Source: SLJN01 sp964505385 (GTDB taxonomy: Bacteria; Bacteroidota; Rhodothermia; Balneolales; Natronogracilivirgulaceae). Taken from it: DNA of 64,000 nucleotides. A program made the position numbers and the translations under genes. The stretch spans positions 1 through 64,000 of the forward strand of contig CAZDIA010000013.1 of the NCBI GenBank assembly GCA_964505385.1, given 5' to 3'. Below, piece after piece: positions 43,236 to 53,333 of this stretch; the stretch's first letter is position 1; every line of letters starts with the position of its first letter. A model generated the notes under the pieces. That model was not told where the DNA came from. It saw only the letters and a list, made by a program, of their open reading frames with translations, and ran no database searches.

Positions 43236-44309
43236 TCAGGTCATGAAAGGATAATCTTCCTGAGCATATACGTCATCGTACATTTCATCTGGTTCAGGGA
43301 AGTCGCTTTCATCCGCGAATTCAATTGCATCAAGTACTTCCTGATCTACCTTTTGTTGGATTTCATCAATCTTTTCCTGTTTCGCTATCTTCTTGTCCAG
43401 GATGTAGGTTTTAAGCCTCTCGATAGGGTCGGTTTCTTTAAATTCTTTTTCTTCATCCTCCGTGCGATATGATCTCGGATCACTCATAGAATGGCCGCGA
43501 TAACGATAGGTTCGAATTTCAAGAAACCAGGGTTCAGAATTTTCGCGTACATCTTTCTGGACCTCCTTCATTTTTTCAATAACCGTGAGAGCATCCATAC
43601 CATTGATGACATCATGCTTCATACCGTAAGGACGAGCCCGGTCAACTAACTCACCGGCACTGTGTCGTTTCACTGCAGTACCCATGGAGTAGCCGTTATT
43701 TTCTACAACATAGATAATCGGCAGTTTCCACAGAGCGGCAAGGTTAAAGCTTTCATTCAATGCACCCTGGTCAATAGCGCCATCGCCAAAAAAGCAAGCT
43801 GAAATTTTATCTTCATTTCGATACTTATTAGCGAAAGCAAGCCCGGCCCCGAGCGGAAGATGAGCGCCTACAATTCCATGGCCGCCCCAAAAGTGCTTAT
43901 CCACATCAAAAAAGTGCATAGAACCGCCTTTACCTTTGCTGCAGCCGGTTCGTTTTCCGAACAATTCAGCCATTCCTTCTTTTGATGTAATTCCCCGAGC
44001 CAATCCAAGCCCATGATCACGATATGCGGTAATAATATCATCGTCATCATTTAAGGCGTAGACCGTACCGGTAGATATGGCTTCCTGACCTATATACAGG
44101 TGCAAAAAGCCCCCGAACTTACCTTTTTGATACATCTGAGCTGAGCGCTCTTCAAACCTCCGCTGCCGATACATAGATTCGTATAGCTCGAAAAGCTCAT
44201 CGTCTTTAATGCCAATTGTTTTGTGAGACTTACGAGTTGGTTTAGGTAATTCGGTACTCTTGTAAAAAACGCCGGTTGGTGTAAAGCCGGCCACGTCTGC
44301 TTCTGCCAT
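43236..44309 (-). CDS. pdhA: Pyruvate dehydrogenase E1 component, alpha subunit
   Basis: Thiamine diphosphate-binding chain of E1. The cofactor motif GDG(A)IDQGALNESFNLAALW (about residues 171-190) runs to VENNGYSMGTAV, the GDG-...-NN signature that holds Mg and diphosphate. The phosphorylation-loop-like YRYRGHSMSDPRSYRTEDE (about 270) matches pyruvate-type E1 alpha chains, and the N-terminal YESMYRQRRFEERSAQMYQK is the usual opening. GFLHLYIGQEAISTGT is the family signature. About 30 extra residues precede the fold. 357 aa. First gene of the pdh operon; no recognisable promoter in the 248-base gap to alaS. Confidence 0.94.
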   Translation of the reverse strand: MAEADVAGFTPTGVFYKSTELPKPTRKSHKTIGIKDDELFELYESMYRQRRFEERSAQMYQKGKFGGFLHLYIGQEAISTGTVYALNDDDDIITAYRDHGLGLARGITSKEGMAELFGKRTGCSKGKGGSMHFFDVDKHFWGGHGIVGAHLPLGAGLAFANKYRNEDKISACFFGDGAIDQGALNESFNLAALWKLPIIYVVENNGYSMGTAVKRHSAGELVDRARPYGMKHDVINGMDALTVIEKMKEVQKDVRENSEPWFLEIRTYRYRGHSMSDPRSYRTEDEEKEFKETDPIERLKTYILDKKIAKQEKIDEIQQKVDQEVLDAIEFADESDFPEPDEMYDDVYAQEDYPFMT

Positions 44310-44557
44310 TTATAATTTCTCCAAATGGTTTTCGGTTTACAGTATAACTCAATCGTTATGCTGATTTCATACCAATAATGAACTATTGATCAAAAAAGTG
44401 TTGAATTCAGCCTTTTAAAATATTTGGCTGAGCCAACAAAGATAGGCTTTTTGGCAAACATTTTCCAGCAGCAAATATAATACCAAATGTTACTGATGCT
44501 TGGATGTTTTAAGTGAAAAAAGAATTTACAGAATTAACCTGCATTATTTACCAGGAA

Positions 44558-47227
44558 TTAGTTGCTTATCAATTTTTGTGCAATTTCCTCTGCCGATTCA
44601 AACACCTCCGGCAATTTATCCGGCGATTTGCCTCCTGCCGTTGCAAGATTCGGTTGTCCGCCACCGCCGCCTCCGATGATTTTTGCCAGCTCGCCAACTA
44701 ATGCTCCGGCCTTAACTCCACGCTTTATTACATCCTCAGATACTGCCGTCATCAGATAGCCTTTTCCGGATTCGCCCTCCCGAGAGCCGAGCACCACAAT
44801 CAGGTTTTCAGATTTTCGGTTTAAGGCGTCGTAGCCAAGTTGTTTGAGCGTCGGCATATCGGCCCCCTCAACTTCGCCGCTCACAAGTGTGATACCGGTT
44901 CCGTTAATTTCCGTTCCGGATGATAGCAACTGATCCAGCTGCCCCTTTGTAGCCTGCTTTTTCAGCTCTTCCAGTTCTTTTTGGAGCCGTTTGCGTTCAT
45001 CGACCAGTTTTTGAACCTCTTCGGAGAGATCATCCCCTTTTATCAGTTGCCGGATGGATTCTACATCATGTTTCTCAGATCGCAGAATCTCATCGGCGGC
45101 ATGACCTGCTACCGCTTCAATTCGGCGAATACCGGCAGCGGCCGAAGTTTCATTAACAAAACGGAAGTAGCCGATTTCACCTGTAGCCTGCACATGGGTC
45201 CCGCCACACAACTCTTTTGAAAACTCAGGATCAAATGTGATCACTCTCACTTTATCCCCGTATTTTTCACCAAAAACCATCATCGCGCCTTGTTTTTTAG
45301 CCTCATCAATCGGGATTTCCCGCTGTTCCTGCCGTTCTATATTCTCCTGGATTTTTTCATTTACAACAGCCTCAATTTCATCCATGAGCTGCGGGCTAAG
45401 CGCCTCGTAATGTGAAAAGTCAAAGCGCAGGCGATCCGGAGCTACCAGCGAACCTTTTTGTTGCACATGGTCGCCGACAAGCTGCCGCATAGCAGCATGA
45501 ACAATATGCGTAACAGTATGGTGCTTTTGGATTTCCCGGCGCCGTTCGGAATCTATTCGGGCATTCCACGTCCGGTCCGGATTTTTTGGCAGCTTATCAA
45601 CAAAATGAACATGTTTGCCATCCATATGCCGGACGTCCAGCACTTTGATGGTTTCTTCACCGGATTCAATCACACCGGTATCGGCGATCTGTCCGCCTGC
45701 TTCGGCATAAAATGGAGTTCGATCAAGTAAAATTTTAGGCTGATTCTCATCCTCATCCCAACCAATAATTTTTGCCGGAGTTTCGTGGTGATCATACCCA
45801 ACAAATTCACTCTCTTCCTTATCCGATATGATATTCCAAAGCCCTTTTGCATCATCGGCAGGCTTAAATTTACCTGCTGACCGGGCACGTTCTTTTTGCT
45901 CCTGCATGTAGGCATTAAATTCATCCACATCCACACTCATGCCGCGTTCACGCGCCATCAATTCCGTAAGGTCTATCGGGAAGCCATATGTATCATGCAA
46001 TTTAAAAGCATCTTGGCCGGATATCCGATCCGTGCCTTCCGCCATCTTGTTGAACAATTCTATTCCCTGTCCAAGGGTGCGCAGGAATGATTTCTCTTCC
46101 GATAATATCACATTCCTGATGTAGGATTTCTGCTCTTCCAGCTCCCGGAACACCTCTTTCAGCTGCCATGAAAGTACATCGAGCAATTTGTTCATGAATG
46201 GCTCTTTAAGATTGAGCCGGTCCCAGCCGTAGCGAATCGCGCGGCGCAAAATCCTTCTGATAACATAGCCTCTGCCATCATTGGAAGGGGAAGCTCCGTC
46301 TGCTATGGCAAGGCTAACCGCCCGGATATGATCAGCAATCACCCGGAAGGCGATATCAATCTCTTCATCCTCACCATAAGTTTTTCCGGAAAGTTTACCG
46401 ATTTCATCCAGTAGCGGAGTAAACACATCCGTATCATAATTGGATCTTTTTCCCTGCAACACAGCTACCATTCGCTCAAAACCCATACCGGTATCTACAT
46501 GCTTGGCTGGCAACGGTTTCAAGCGTCCGTCAGCCTGTCGATTGAACTGGATAAAAACGAGGTTCCATATTTCCATCACTCTCGGATCATCCATATTGAC
46601 CAGCTCGGAGCCCGGTTGTTTTTTCCGTTCTTTATCCGGGCGCAGATCTATATGAACTTCCGAACACGGGCCGCACGGACCGGTCTCACCCATCTCCCAG
46701 AAATTATCCTCTTTCCCGAACCGCAGAATATTCTCTTTTTTGATCGGAGTCTCCGAAGCCCAAAGTTGTTCAGCCTCTTCATCCGGCGGAAGTCCGTCTT
46801 CATCATCGCCACCGAAAACCGTTGCGTAAAGTCTGTCCGGCTCAAGCCCCCACTCATCTACCAGCAGCTCCCAGGCCCAGGCAACCGCCTCTTTTTTAAA
46901 ATAATCACCAAATGACCAGTTGCCGAGCATCTCAAAGAGAGTATGATGATAGGTGTCGTGTCCCACCTCATCCAAGTCATTGTGTTTACCACTTACACGA
47001 ATACACCTCTGAGTGTTCGCCACTCTCTTATAAAGTCGATTATCTTTTACATACCCTTTTTTCTCACCCAAAAAAATGGGCTTGAATGGATTCATCCCCG
47101 CGTTGATAAAAAGTAATGTCGGATCATCCTCCGGTACAACCGGAGCACTTTCAACTATTAAATGTTCTTTTTTTCGGAAGAATTCAAAAAACTCTTCCCG
47201 TATCTGTGCCGATGTTTTCGGTTTCAT
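44558..47227 (-). CDS. alaS: Alanyl-tRNA synthetase
   Basis: Charges tRNA-Ala and edits mischarged Ser and Gly. The class II catalytic core (residues about 1-240) includes FFEFFRKKEHLIVESAPVVP, LLFINAGMNPFKPIFLG and the MGETGPCGPCSEVHIDL loop. The tRNA-binding helical region follows (about 260-450). The editing domain keeps its zinc ligands HHTVTHIVHAAM (about 580) and CGGTHVQATGEIG (about 689). A coiled-coil region (about 745-785) and the C-Ala domain with GGGGGGQPNLATAGG complete the protein. 889 residues, full length. It is followed on the plus strand by a divergent aminotransferase-type gene at 47410. The ATG start gives the standard N-terminus. Confidence 0.97.
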   Translation of the reverse strand: MKPKTSAQIREEFFEFFRKKEHLIVESAPVVPEDDPTLLFINAGMNPFKPIFLGEKKGYVKDNRLYKRVANTQRCIRVSGKHNDLDEVGHDTYHHTLFEMLGNWSFGDYFKKEAVAWAWELLVDEWGLEPDRLYATVFGGDDEDGLPPDEEAEQLWASETPIKKENILRFGKEDNFWEMGETGPCGPCSEVHIDLRPDKERKKQPGSELVNMDDPRVMEIWNLVFIQFNRQADGRLKPLPAKHVDTGMGFERMVAVLQGKRSNYDTDVFTPLLDEIGKLSGKTYGEDEEIDIAFRVIADHIRAVSLAIADGASPSNDGRGYVIRRILRRAIRYGWDRLNLKEPFMNKLLDVLSWQLKEVFRELEEQKSYIRNVILSEEKSFLRTLGQGIELFNKMAEGTDRISGQDAFKLHDTYGFPIDLTELMARERGMSVDVDEFNAYMQEQKERARSAGKFKPADDAKGLWNIISDKEESEFVGYDHHETPAKIIGWDEDENQPKILLDRTPFYAEAGGQIADTGVIESGEETIKVLDVRHMDGKHVHFVDKLPKNPDRTWNARIDSERRREIQKHHTVTHIVHAAMRQLVGDHVQQKGSLVAPDRLRFDFSHYEALSPQLMDEIEAVVNEKIQENIERQEQREIPIDEAKKQGAMMVFGEKYGDKVRVITFDPEFSKELCGGTHVQATGEIGYFRFVNETSAAAGIRRIEAVAGHAADEILRSEKHDVESIRQLIKGDDLSEEVQKLVDERKRLQKELEELKKQATKGQLDQLLSSGTEINGTGITLVSGEVEGADMPTLKQLGYDALNRKSENLIVVLGSREGESGKGYLMTAVSEDVIKRGVKAGALVGELAKIIGGGGGGQPNLATAGGKSPDKLPEVFESAEEIAQKLISN

Positions 47228-47409
47228 TTATTTGATTTTGGTTTCAACATCAATAGCAGTCGGATTGTGAAAATATTAAAAAATCACCTTAACTCACGAT
47301 CAAAATGTGGCATCGGTAATTTTAGCAAAACACATATAGTTTTTTGTATATTAGATAACCACGTCGAGTTATTTCCTGATATTATTGACAACCGTAAATA
47401 TAAATTATT

Positions 47410-48564
47410 ATGTCATCATTAAACGACGGACTTTCACGAAAAGAATTTTCTAATTCTGATGATCTCATTTATTTGAATCATTGTGCAATTGGTCCGATTC
47501 CCAGGCGAAGTGTGGAAGCGGCCCGGTCTCACCTGCAAAAGCGGAGCTCCGGTAGTGTGGATTCCTTCGAATTCGACGAGCAGGTGATCACCTCCACCCG
47601 GATGAATGCTGCCAAAATGATCAATAGCGAATCGGATGACTTAATCGCTTTGATCCCGAACACTTCTCACGGACTCAACCTTATCGCCTCGGAATTTCCC
47701 TGGCAGGATGGTGATGAGATCTTAATGAGCGATATTGAATTCCCCGCAAATATCTACCCTTATCTATGGGTGACTGGTGCTGATACCCATGTGAAAAAGA
47801 TCAACAGCCAAGACGGTAAAATACCGGTTGACCGTATAGAAGATGCTATCACGCCGAAAACCAAAATGATCGCCATCAGTGCCGTTCAGTTTCTCTCAGG
47901 TTATCGGGCTGATCTGGAAACCATTGGCGAGTTGTGCAAAAAACATGGCATTTATTTGGTAGTGGATGCCATCCAGGCAGCCGGATGTTGTCCGGTTGAT
48001 GTTCAAAAAATGCAAATTGATGCTCTTGTTACCGGCGGTCATAAATGGTTACTGGGGGCGCAGGGTTTGGGTTTTATGTATGTTTCCGAAAAGCTTCAGG
48101 AGCAGCTTATTCCCCGCTACGCAGGATGGCTCTCAGTTGATGACCCCTGGGATCTGCTCAATACTGATCAAAACTTACTGCAAAATGCCCGGCGTTACGA
48201 AGGCGGAATGTATAATGGGCCCGGTGTGCACATTTTGAATGAATCACTTGAGCTATTGCTTGAGACCGGAATAGACAGGACTTATCAACATATTCAGCAG
48301 CTACAGGATCATTTGTTGTCTAAATTGCAAAACGCTCCACTGCAACCTTATGGCTCCGGAGAGGCACTTAACCGTAGCGGGATACTTGCATTCCAACTAT
48401 CAGATACTATCGACAGTAAAGCTATATTACAAACCTTTTCCGATGCCGGAATTTCGGTATCAGTGCGATCCAATATTTTGAGAATTGCGCCCCATCTCTA
48501 CAATACATCTGATGAAATTGAAAAAGCGGCAAACGTACTTGAGGAGTTTGCGGCGTTGGCTTAA
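47410..48564 (+). CDS. Aminotransferase class V-fold PLP enzyme
   Basis: Fold-type I PLP enzyme of the cysteine desulfurase/isopenicillin-N-epimerase group. The cofactor Lys is in VTGGHKWLLGAQGLGF (Lys at about 217). The Asp that binds the pyridine N is in VVDAIQAAGCCPVDV (about 187), and SAVQFLSGYRADLETIGEL lies before it. No conserved desulfurase Cys loop is apparent near the C-terminus, so sulfur transfer is not certain; kynureninase-like or epimerase activities are possible. 384 residues, complete. The ATG start follows a TATTA-rich leader. It is divergent from alaS and stands as a single gene, with a palindromic repeat behind it. Confidence 0.85.
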   Translation: MSSLNDGLSRKEFSNSDDLIYLNHCAIGPIPRRSVEAARSHLQKRSSGSVDSFEFDEQVITSTRMNAAKMINSESDDLIALIPNTSHGLNLIASEFPWQDGDEILMSDIEFPANIYPYLWVTGADTHVKKINSQDGKIPVDRIEDAITPKTKMIAISAVQFLSGYRADLETIGELCKKHGIYLVVDAIQAAGCCPVDVQKMQIDALVTGGHKWLLGAQGLGFMYVSEKLQEQLIPRYAGWLSVDDPWDLLNTDQNLLQNARRYEGGMYNGPGVHILNESLELLLETGIDRTYQHIQQLQDHLLSKLQNAPLQPYGSGEALNRSGILAFQLSDTIDSKAILQTFSDAGISVSVRSNILRIAPHLYNTSDEIEKAANVLEEFAALA

Positions 48565-48599
48565 TGTCTGTTAGGCCACTAAAAGTGTAACAATCCGGA

Positions 48600-48755
48600 G
48601 ATAATGAAGAGGTCAAGAGGTCAAGATATTAAGAAAGGATTTACAGAGAGGCCTGCCAACGGGGTCTGGCCTATTGTTACCAAATGCCGGTAGTTGCGTA
48701 AATATCTTACAATCTTGACTTCTTGACTTCCTTAAATTCTTTTTTTCAGAATACC
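48600..48755. repeat. Imperfect inverted repeat with purine-rich and pyrimidine-rich arms, copy 2
   Basis: The left arm GAAGAGGTCAAGAGGTCAAG (about 48607-48626) and right arm ATCTTGACTTCTTGACTTCC (about 48713-48732) pair with only a few G-T or mismatched positions across a loop of about 85 bases. It is related to the element at 8335-8515. The remainder of 48756-48992 shows no gene; it holds only AT-rich sequence ahead of the YihY gene. Confidence 0.65.
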
Positions 48756-48992
48756 GTTTAGTAGCAAAATTTTCTGTCAAAAAATGGCGGATATCAAATT
48801 TTGGGACCTGAGAAATATATCAGCCCCGAGTGCAGTATCCGAAAAAGATTGTTTAAATTTCCCGCTTTGTGCACCTAAGTTTGTGTTCTACCGTTTAAAG
48901 GATTGATCATAAACAAGTTTGTAAACTTTTAAAACCCATTAAGTTTGGGTATCATTAACACATTTATCAACTGCTTCTCTCATATCTTTTAA

Positions 48993-49943
48993 ATGAAAAT
49001 CTTTCTGAATTTTTTAAAGGAGGTTGGAACTGTAATTGGCCAGACGCTGAGCAACTGGCTTAGTGACCGTGTACCGCTTCATGCTGCAGCGCTGGCATTT
49101 TATACGATATTTTCGCTTGCCCCCTTTTTGCTTATTATTATAGCCCTGACCGGCTTCTTTTTTGGAGAACAAGCTGCAGAAGGGCAACTGGCTGAATACA
49201 TGGAGCAGATGATGGGAGAAGAGCTTTCAAAAGAGATTGAAGCTTTTGTTGCAAGCGCATATCGGCCCGGCTCCGGAATTATCGCTTCAGCTATTGCAGT
49301 CGGAGTAATCCTGTTTGCTTCCACTACTGTTATTACTCAGATGAAAGACTCATTAAATCAAATATGGAATGTGGAGACTAAGAGCGGCCAGGGAATTAAG
49401 CGTTTTTTAATCGACCGAACCCTCGCTTTGGCATTAATCTTGATATTTACGGCATTCATGATCGCAAGTATAATCCTTGAGGGTGTGCTTGGATTTCTTG
49501 AGCCGGTATTAGACCCTGTTATTCCTTATGGGGTTCAATTCTGGTCACTTATCAATGATATCATCATGGTAATTGTAACCACCTCACTTTTTGCTATCAT
49601 TTTTAAGATGCTGCCCGACATAAAAATCAGGTGGACCGATGTATGGGTGGGCGCAATCGCTACAACATTGATGTTCCTGTTCGGTCGCTATATGATCACG
49701 CTCTATATAACTGGCGGTATGATGGCTACAACCTATGGCGCCGCCGGTACTTTTGTAATTTTCCTCATTTGGGTTTATTACAATGCCATGGTGGTATTTC
49801 TTGGCGCAGAGTTTACTAAAATTTATACCAATCGATACGGCTCAAAAATAAAGCCGGCTGAACATGCGGTTTTTGTTCCTGCATACCTTGAGCATGACGC
49901 AGCAGAAGACGATCAACCATATATTCAAAATCAAGGGGGATAA
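48993..49943 (+). CDS. YihY/virulence factor BrkB family membrane protein
   Basis: Inner-membrane protein of the BrkB/YihY family with six predicted helices: about residues 36-56 (LHAAALAFYTIFSLAPFLLI), 95-118, 140-160, 185-205, 215-235 and 250-270. The family motif AALAFYTIFSLAPFLLII is present, as is LNQIWNVETKSGQGIKRFLI. Despite old naming (RNase BN), members are not nucleases, and the transported substance is not established. 316 residues plus a short hydrophilic tail. It ends 27 bases before the convergent small membrane protein gene. Confidence 0.92.
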   Translation: MKIFLNFLKEVGTVIGQTLSNWLSDRVPLHAAALAFYTIFSLAPFLLIIIALTGFFFGEQAAEGQLAEYMEQMMGEELSKEIEAFVASAYRPGSGIIASAIAVGVILFASTTVITQMKDSLNQIWNVETKSGQGIKRFLIDRTLALALILIFTAFMIASIILEGVLGFLEPVLDPVIPYGVQFWSLINDIIMVIVTTSLFAIIFKMLPDIKIRWTDVWVGAIATTLMFLFGRYMITLYITGGMMATTYGAAGTFVIFLIWVYYNAMVVFLGAEFTKIYTNRYGSKIKPAEHAVFVPAYLEHDAAEDDQPYIQNQGG

Positions 49944-49970
49944 AGCACCTGTTTTAGAATATTCAGGATT

Positions 49971-50330
49971 TTATTTTAAGGGTATTAAACGATCCGTCAG
50001 GTTTACCAGTAACGCCAATGCCAGAAAAGGAAGTCCGGTACTGATATCAGCATTGACAAGGGCATATACCATTCCCGCAAGACTAAGAACCGACAGCACC
50101 ATAATCAGACGTTGTCTGGCACCAACCATTTTAAAATTGCGAAAAATGTGGTCTGATATACTCAAAACGCCTAAGATAATAAACAAACCATACTTGGTAG
50201 TGGAAAAATGATCCCGGGTTTCCATCAGATAAAGTGCAAAAAGGGCAAGCAACCCCGCAATTATTTGTGGTAAATAATGTCTGAAAACAGGAAATCTTCT
50301 TGTGTCGATTGCTGCTTCTTGTCTTGTCAT
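49971..50330 (-). CDS. Small integral membrane protein, 119 aa
   Basis: Unrecognised protein with about four hydrophobic segments: residues 22-38 (QIIAGLLALFALYLME), 48-60 (YGLFIILGVLSISDH), 72-88 (RLIMVLSVLSLAGMVYALV) and 96-111 (GLPFLALALLVNLTD). Basic residues between them (RNFKMVGARQR) suggest a cytoplasmic loop. It looks real from its composition and ATG start. It is convergent with the YihY gene and divergent from the LolA-like gene. Confidence 0.65.
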   Translation of the reverse strand: MTRQEAAIDTRRFPVFRHYLPQIIAGLLALFALYLMETRDHFSTTKYGLFIILGVLSISDHIFRNFKMVGARQRLIMVLSVLSLAGMVYALVNADISTGLPFLALALLVNLTDRLIPLK

Positions 50331-50560
50331 ACTTAATTTTATTTAGCCGGAACTATTTCAGTAAATATGCGATTCTAAACCTCACTTAACACGAATATTA
50401 CGAAAGGTGTTCAAAAGATTCAGAGCAAATTGATTCCGGATATTTCTATAAAAAGACCGTATTTTTTTGCGCAAGCTTCTTTACACACGCATCTTTTTTT
50501 CACTATATTATTTTTATTGTCTTTACTGATTAACTATAATTTTCGGATACAGGTACTATC

Positions 50561-51415
50561 ATGAAATCAAGATATTTATGGGGTTATGTAGCAACTTGCA
50601 CGATTCTGCTTGCGCTTATTCTCATCAGTAATTCATCATTCGCACAACCCTCTACTTCCCAACTTGCCGACCGGCTCGGCCAAATACACCAGGAGCGCAT
50701 TGAGCAAATCAACCAAATAGAAATAACAAGCCGTTTTACGGCAGGCATGCTTGAAGGAGAAGAATCTACAACGGTCTATGAAAAAGTTGATAAGAATGGA
50801 AAATACGTCCTTGAGCCGGTAGAAAGCGATGACCTCTATGAGGCCGGGGAAATGACCGGGCTTTTTGAAGATATTCTGGCAGAAATGGTGCTCAATTCAA
50901 GTGCTATCGAAAATGATACTTATAATGGTTACTCTGCATATAAAATCCTGGTAGATGACCCTGATTTTCTGAATGAGCTTAGCACCTCTGACGCTTTAGC
51001 TGATGACGAGTTTGACGATTTAGAGGAGGAGTTGATAACCGAGTCATTTACATTCTGGCTGGACAATGACAATCTTGTAATGTATCACGGTTCATTAGCT
51101 AATCAAGGGCCAGACGGACAGAAAATTACCGTCAATTTCAGTTTTTCCGATTATGAAACTCACTCAGGATTACCGGTTCCCATGGTAACGGAAGTTGAAA
51201 TTGATGGCATGGAACAGCTCTTTTCTGATGAGGAAATCGCCGAAGCCCGCAATGCTATGCGTGAGATGGAAGAACAGCTTGAAGGTATGCCTGAGGAACA
51301 ACGCGAAATGATTGAGCAGCAGATTAAACCCCAAATGGAGCGATTTGAGCAGATGATTGAAAGCGGCGAAATGGGAAACTCCCGCCTTGAGGTAATAAAC
51401 GTTGTCGTAAACTGA
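50561..51415 (+). CDS. Exported protein, LolA/outer-membrane lipoprotein-sorting-like
   Basis: Secreted protein with a signal peptide (residues about 1-28, ending SSFAQ). The body has the half-barrel style of LolA-like proteins: VYEKVDKNGKYVLEPVES, FEDILAEMVLNSSAIENDTY, YSAYKILVDDPDF, SFTFWLDNDNLVMYHGSLAN and VNFSFSDYETHSGLPVPMVT. It then has a helical Glu/Met/Gln-rich segment (about 230-270, EIAEARNAMREMEEQLEGMP) that is not part of LolA. I am not sure of the family, and LolA function is only a resemblance. Single gene; its end lies 30 bases before the threonine aldolase gene, which runs toward it. Confidence 0.65.
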   Translation: MKSRYLWGYVATCTILLALILISNSSFAQPSTSQLADRLGQIHQERIEQINQIEITSRFTAGMLEGEESTTVYEKVDKNGKYVLEPVESDDLYEAGEMTGLFEDILAEMVLNSSAIENDTYNGYSAYKILVDDPDFLNELSTSDALADDEFDDLEEELITESFTFWLDNDNLVMYHGSLANQGPDGQKITVNFSFSDYETHSGLPVPMVTEVEIDGMEQLFSDEEIAEARNAMREMEEQLEGMPEEQREMIEQQIKPQMERFEQMIESGEMGNSRLEVINVVVN

Positions 51416-51423
51416 TTCAACTT

Positions 51424-51444
51424 TGGGTTTTCTTACAGACACTA
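51424..51444. repeat. Degenerate terminal motif of the palindromic element
   Basis: GGGTTTTCTTACAGACACT, just after the LolA-like gene, matches the outer motif of copy B (TTTTCTTACAGACACT at 25525-25540). A weaker match is at 8528-8555. Likely a relic or half-element; no full copy is present. Confidence 0.45.
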
Positions 51445-51445
51445 A

Positions 51446-52465
51446 TCAATTGAATAGCTTCTCAAAAGTGCGGCACACGTGTTCCAGGTCATCATCATCC
51501 ACCTGCAAGTGAAATGTAGCGCGAATGGTATTCGGACCGAAAGGCACCATGCGAACGCCTTCATTCTGCAATTCTCCGAGCGCCTGTTCAGCTGAGCGAT
51601 CTGTCACATCGAAAATTACAATATTGGATTGCACACGACCGGAATCAATTTTAAGTGATGAGCAGGATTGTATTACCTCACTAAGTTTTTTCGCGCGCTT
51701 GTGATCATCCTCCATCAACTTCCAGTGATGATCAACGGAATATTCGGCAGCGGCAGCTAAAATCCCGGCCTGACGCATGCCTCCCCCAAGAACTTTTCTG
51801 AATTTTCTCGCTTTTTTTATATGCTCTTCACTACCAAGGATCATAGAGCCGACCGGCGCGCCAAGCCCTTTGGAAAAGCAAACGGACAAGGTATCAGCCA
51901 ATTCACCAAATATCTCCGGCTTTTGGCCGGTGGCAACAACGGCATTCCAGATCCTTGCTCCATCAATATGAAAATACAAACCCTGCTCATCGGCAATCGC
52001 ACTGATTTCGCTAAGGGCCTCCAGAGTATAACATGTTCCCCCACCTTTGTTAGCTGTGTGTTCTACAGCAATTACTCTGCTGGTCGGCTCCCAATCCCTG
52101 GCATTTCGGATTGCGGGTTTAATCTGATCCGGTGACAGCAAACCATTCCTTCCAGGTAATGTTCTGAGCTGCACAGAGGACAACACAGAAGCAGCGGAGG
52201 ATTCATAGTTAAAAATATGAGCTTGCTCATCAAGTATGACTTCATCGCATGGCTGGGTTAAGATCATCAGCCCGAGTTGATTGCCCATGGTACCACTTGG
52301 CACAAACAATCCCGACTGAAAGCCAAACATATCAGCCATCCGCTTTTGAAAATTATTAAGTGACGGGTCTTCCTCAAATACGTCATCTCCTACTTCGGCT
52401 TCGAGCATATATGCTTTCATTTCAGGAGTAGGCCTGGTAACAGTGTCGCTGCGTAGATCAATCAT
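51446..52465 (-). CDS. Low-specificity L-threonine aldolase
   Basis: PLP enzyme splitting threonine or allo-threonine to glycine and acetaldehyde. It opens with the family signature MIDLRSDTVTRPTPEMKAYM and keeps GDDVFEEDPSLN (about residues 28-39). The PLP Lys is in SVCFSKGLGAPVGSMI (Lys at about 194), and HIDGARIWNAVVATGQ (about 165) carries the Asp that binds the cofactor. NTIRATFHLQVDDDDLEHV closes it. 339 residues, complete. A single gene on the minus strand, 148 bases after ppa in the same direction. An allo-specific form cannot be distinguished from the sequence. Confidence 0.93.
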   Translation of the reverse strand: MIDLRSDTVTRPTPEMKAYMLEAEVGDDVFEEDPSLNNFQKRMADMFGFQSGLFVPSGTMGNQLGLMILTQPCDEVILDEQAHIFNYESSAASVLSSVQLRTLPGRNGLLSPDQIKPAIRNARDWEPTSRVIAVEHTANKGGGTCYTLEALSEISAIADEQGLYFHIDGARIWNAVVATGQKPEIFGELADTLSVCFSKGLGAPVGSMILGSEEHIKKARKFRKVLGGGMRQAGILAAAAEYSVDHHWKLMEDDHKRAKKLSEVIQSCSSLKIDSGRVQSNIVIFDVTDRSAEQALGELQNEGVRMVPFGPNTIRATFHLQVDDDDLEHVCRTFEKLFN

Positions 52466-52613
52466 AAAGAATTTTTGCGGATTAAGGTATTTTTCTGGTT
52501 ATTGAAAGAAGCATTAACCTACCTGAAAAAATGCCGATATCAAGGTATGCCGAGCCCCGAATGCAACTGGGAACGGGCAAAACAAAGATATTGACATTCA
52601 CCCTTGAGCCTGA

Positions 52614-53129
52614 CTATGAAGAGGAGGAAGTCGTTTTTTCCTGTTCATAGCGCTCGTAGGATTCCTCAATAGTTTTTACAGCTTCTTCCACACCGCCCCA
52701 GCCGTGAATGCCTACCTTTTTCTTCTCAAGATCTTTGTAAACCTGAAAAAAATGTTCAATCTCTTTTAAGGTGTGGGGCGGCACTTGCGATAAGTCCTCA
52801 ATATGATTCCAAAGAGGATCATTCAGGGGCACTGAGAGAATTTTTTCATCCGGTCCTTTTTCATCCCACATTTTAAACAGACCTATTGGTTTTGATTCGA
52901 TCATACATCCCGGAAAAGTTGCCTCTGTAACCAGTACTAATACATCAAGCGGATCTCCGTCAAGTGCGAGGGTATCGGGTATATACCCATAGTCGCTGGG
53001 ATAATGAACCGCTGAAAACAACATTCGATCAAACCTGATCACCTTTTTCTCTTTATCGTATTCATATTTATTTCGACTTCCTTTCGGTATTTCAACAAAT
53101 ACGTTGATGGTCGGACGTTCTGGACTCAT
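52614..53129 (-). CDS. ppa: Inorganic pyrophosphatase
   Basis: Family I soluble pyrophosphatase that removes PPi from biosynthesis, cytoplasmic. The metal-binding signature LDGDPLDVLVL (about residues 56-66) is complete, with its three Asp. The N-terminal VEIPKGSRNKYEYDKEK and the PSDYGYIPDTLA strand are as expected, and the C-terminal helix has EHFFQVYKDLEKKKVGIHGW. 171 residues, normal. It precedes threonine aldolase on the same strand. The upstream gap to the acyl-CoA ligase end is 204 bases, without a clear feature. Confidence 0.96.
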   Translation of the reverse strand: MSPERPTINVFVEIPKGSRNKYEYDKEKKVIRFDRMLFSAVHYPSDYGYIPDTLALDGDPLDVLVLVTEATFPGCMIESKPIGLFKMWDEKGPDEKILSVPLNDPLWNHIEDLSQVPPHTLKEIEHFFQVYKDLEKKKVGIHGWGGVEEAVKTIEESYERYEQEKTTSSSS

Positions 53130-53333
53130 ATATTTACTATTTAATGAATTGTATTTTTCTTACAGCTGATTGTGTTAATATTGTGTTCGACTGAACGAAA
53201 ATCAGTTATTCAAAAGCTTTTTAAGGTACAATACATTCAGGGTTTTTGCCTGGCAGTTATTAACGGATTCACCTTGAATTACCCGAATTACGGAAAGCTG
53301 AGCAGTTCCATTAAGCAACTACAATAATTGCTG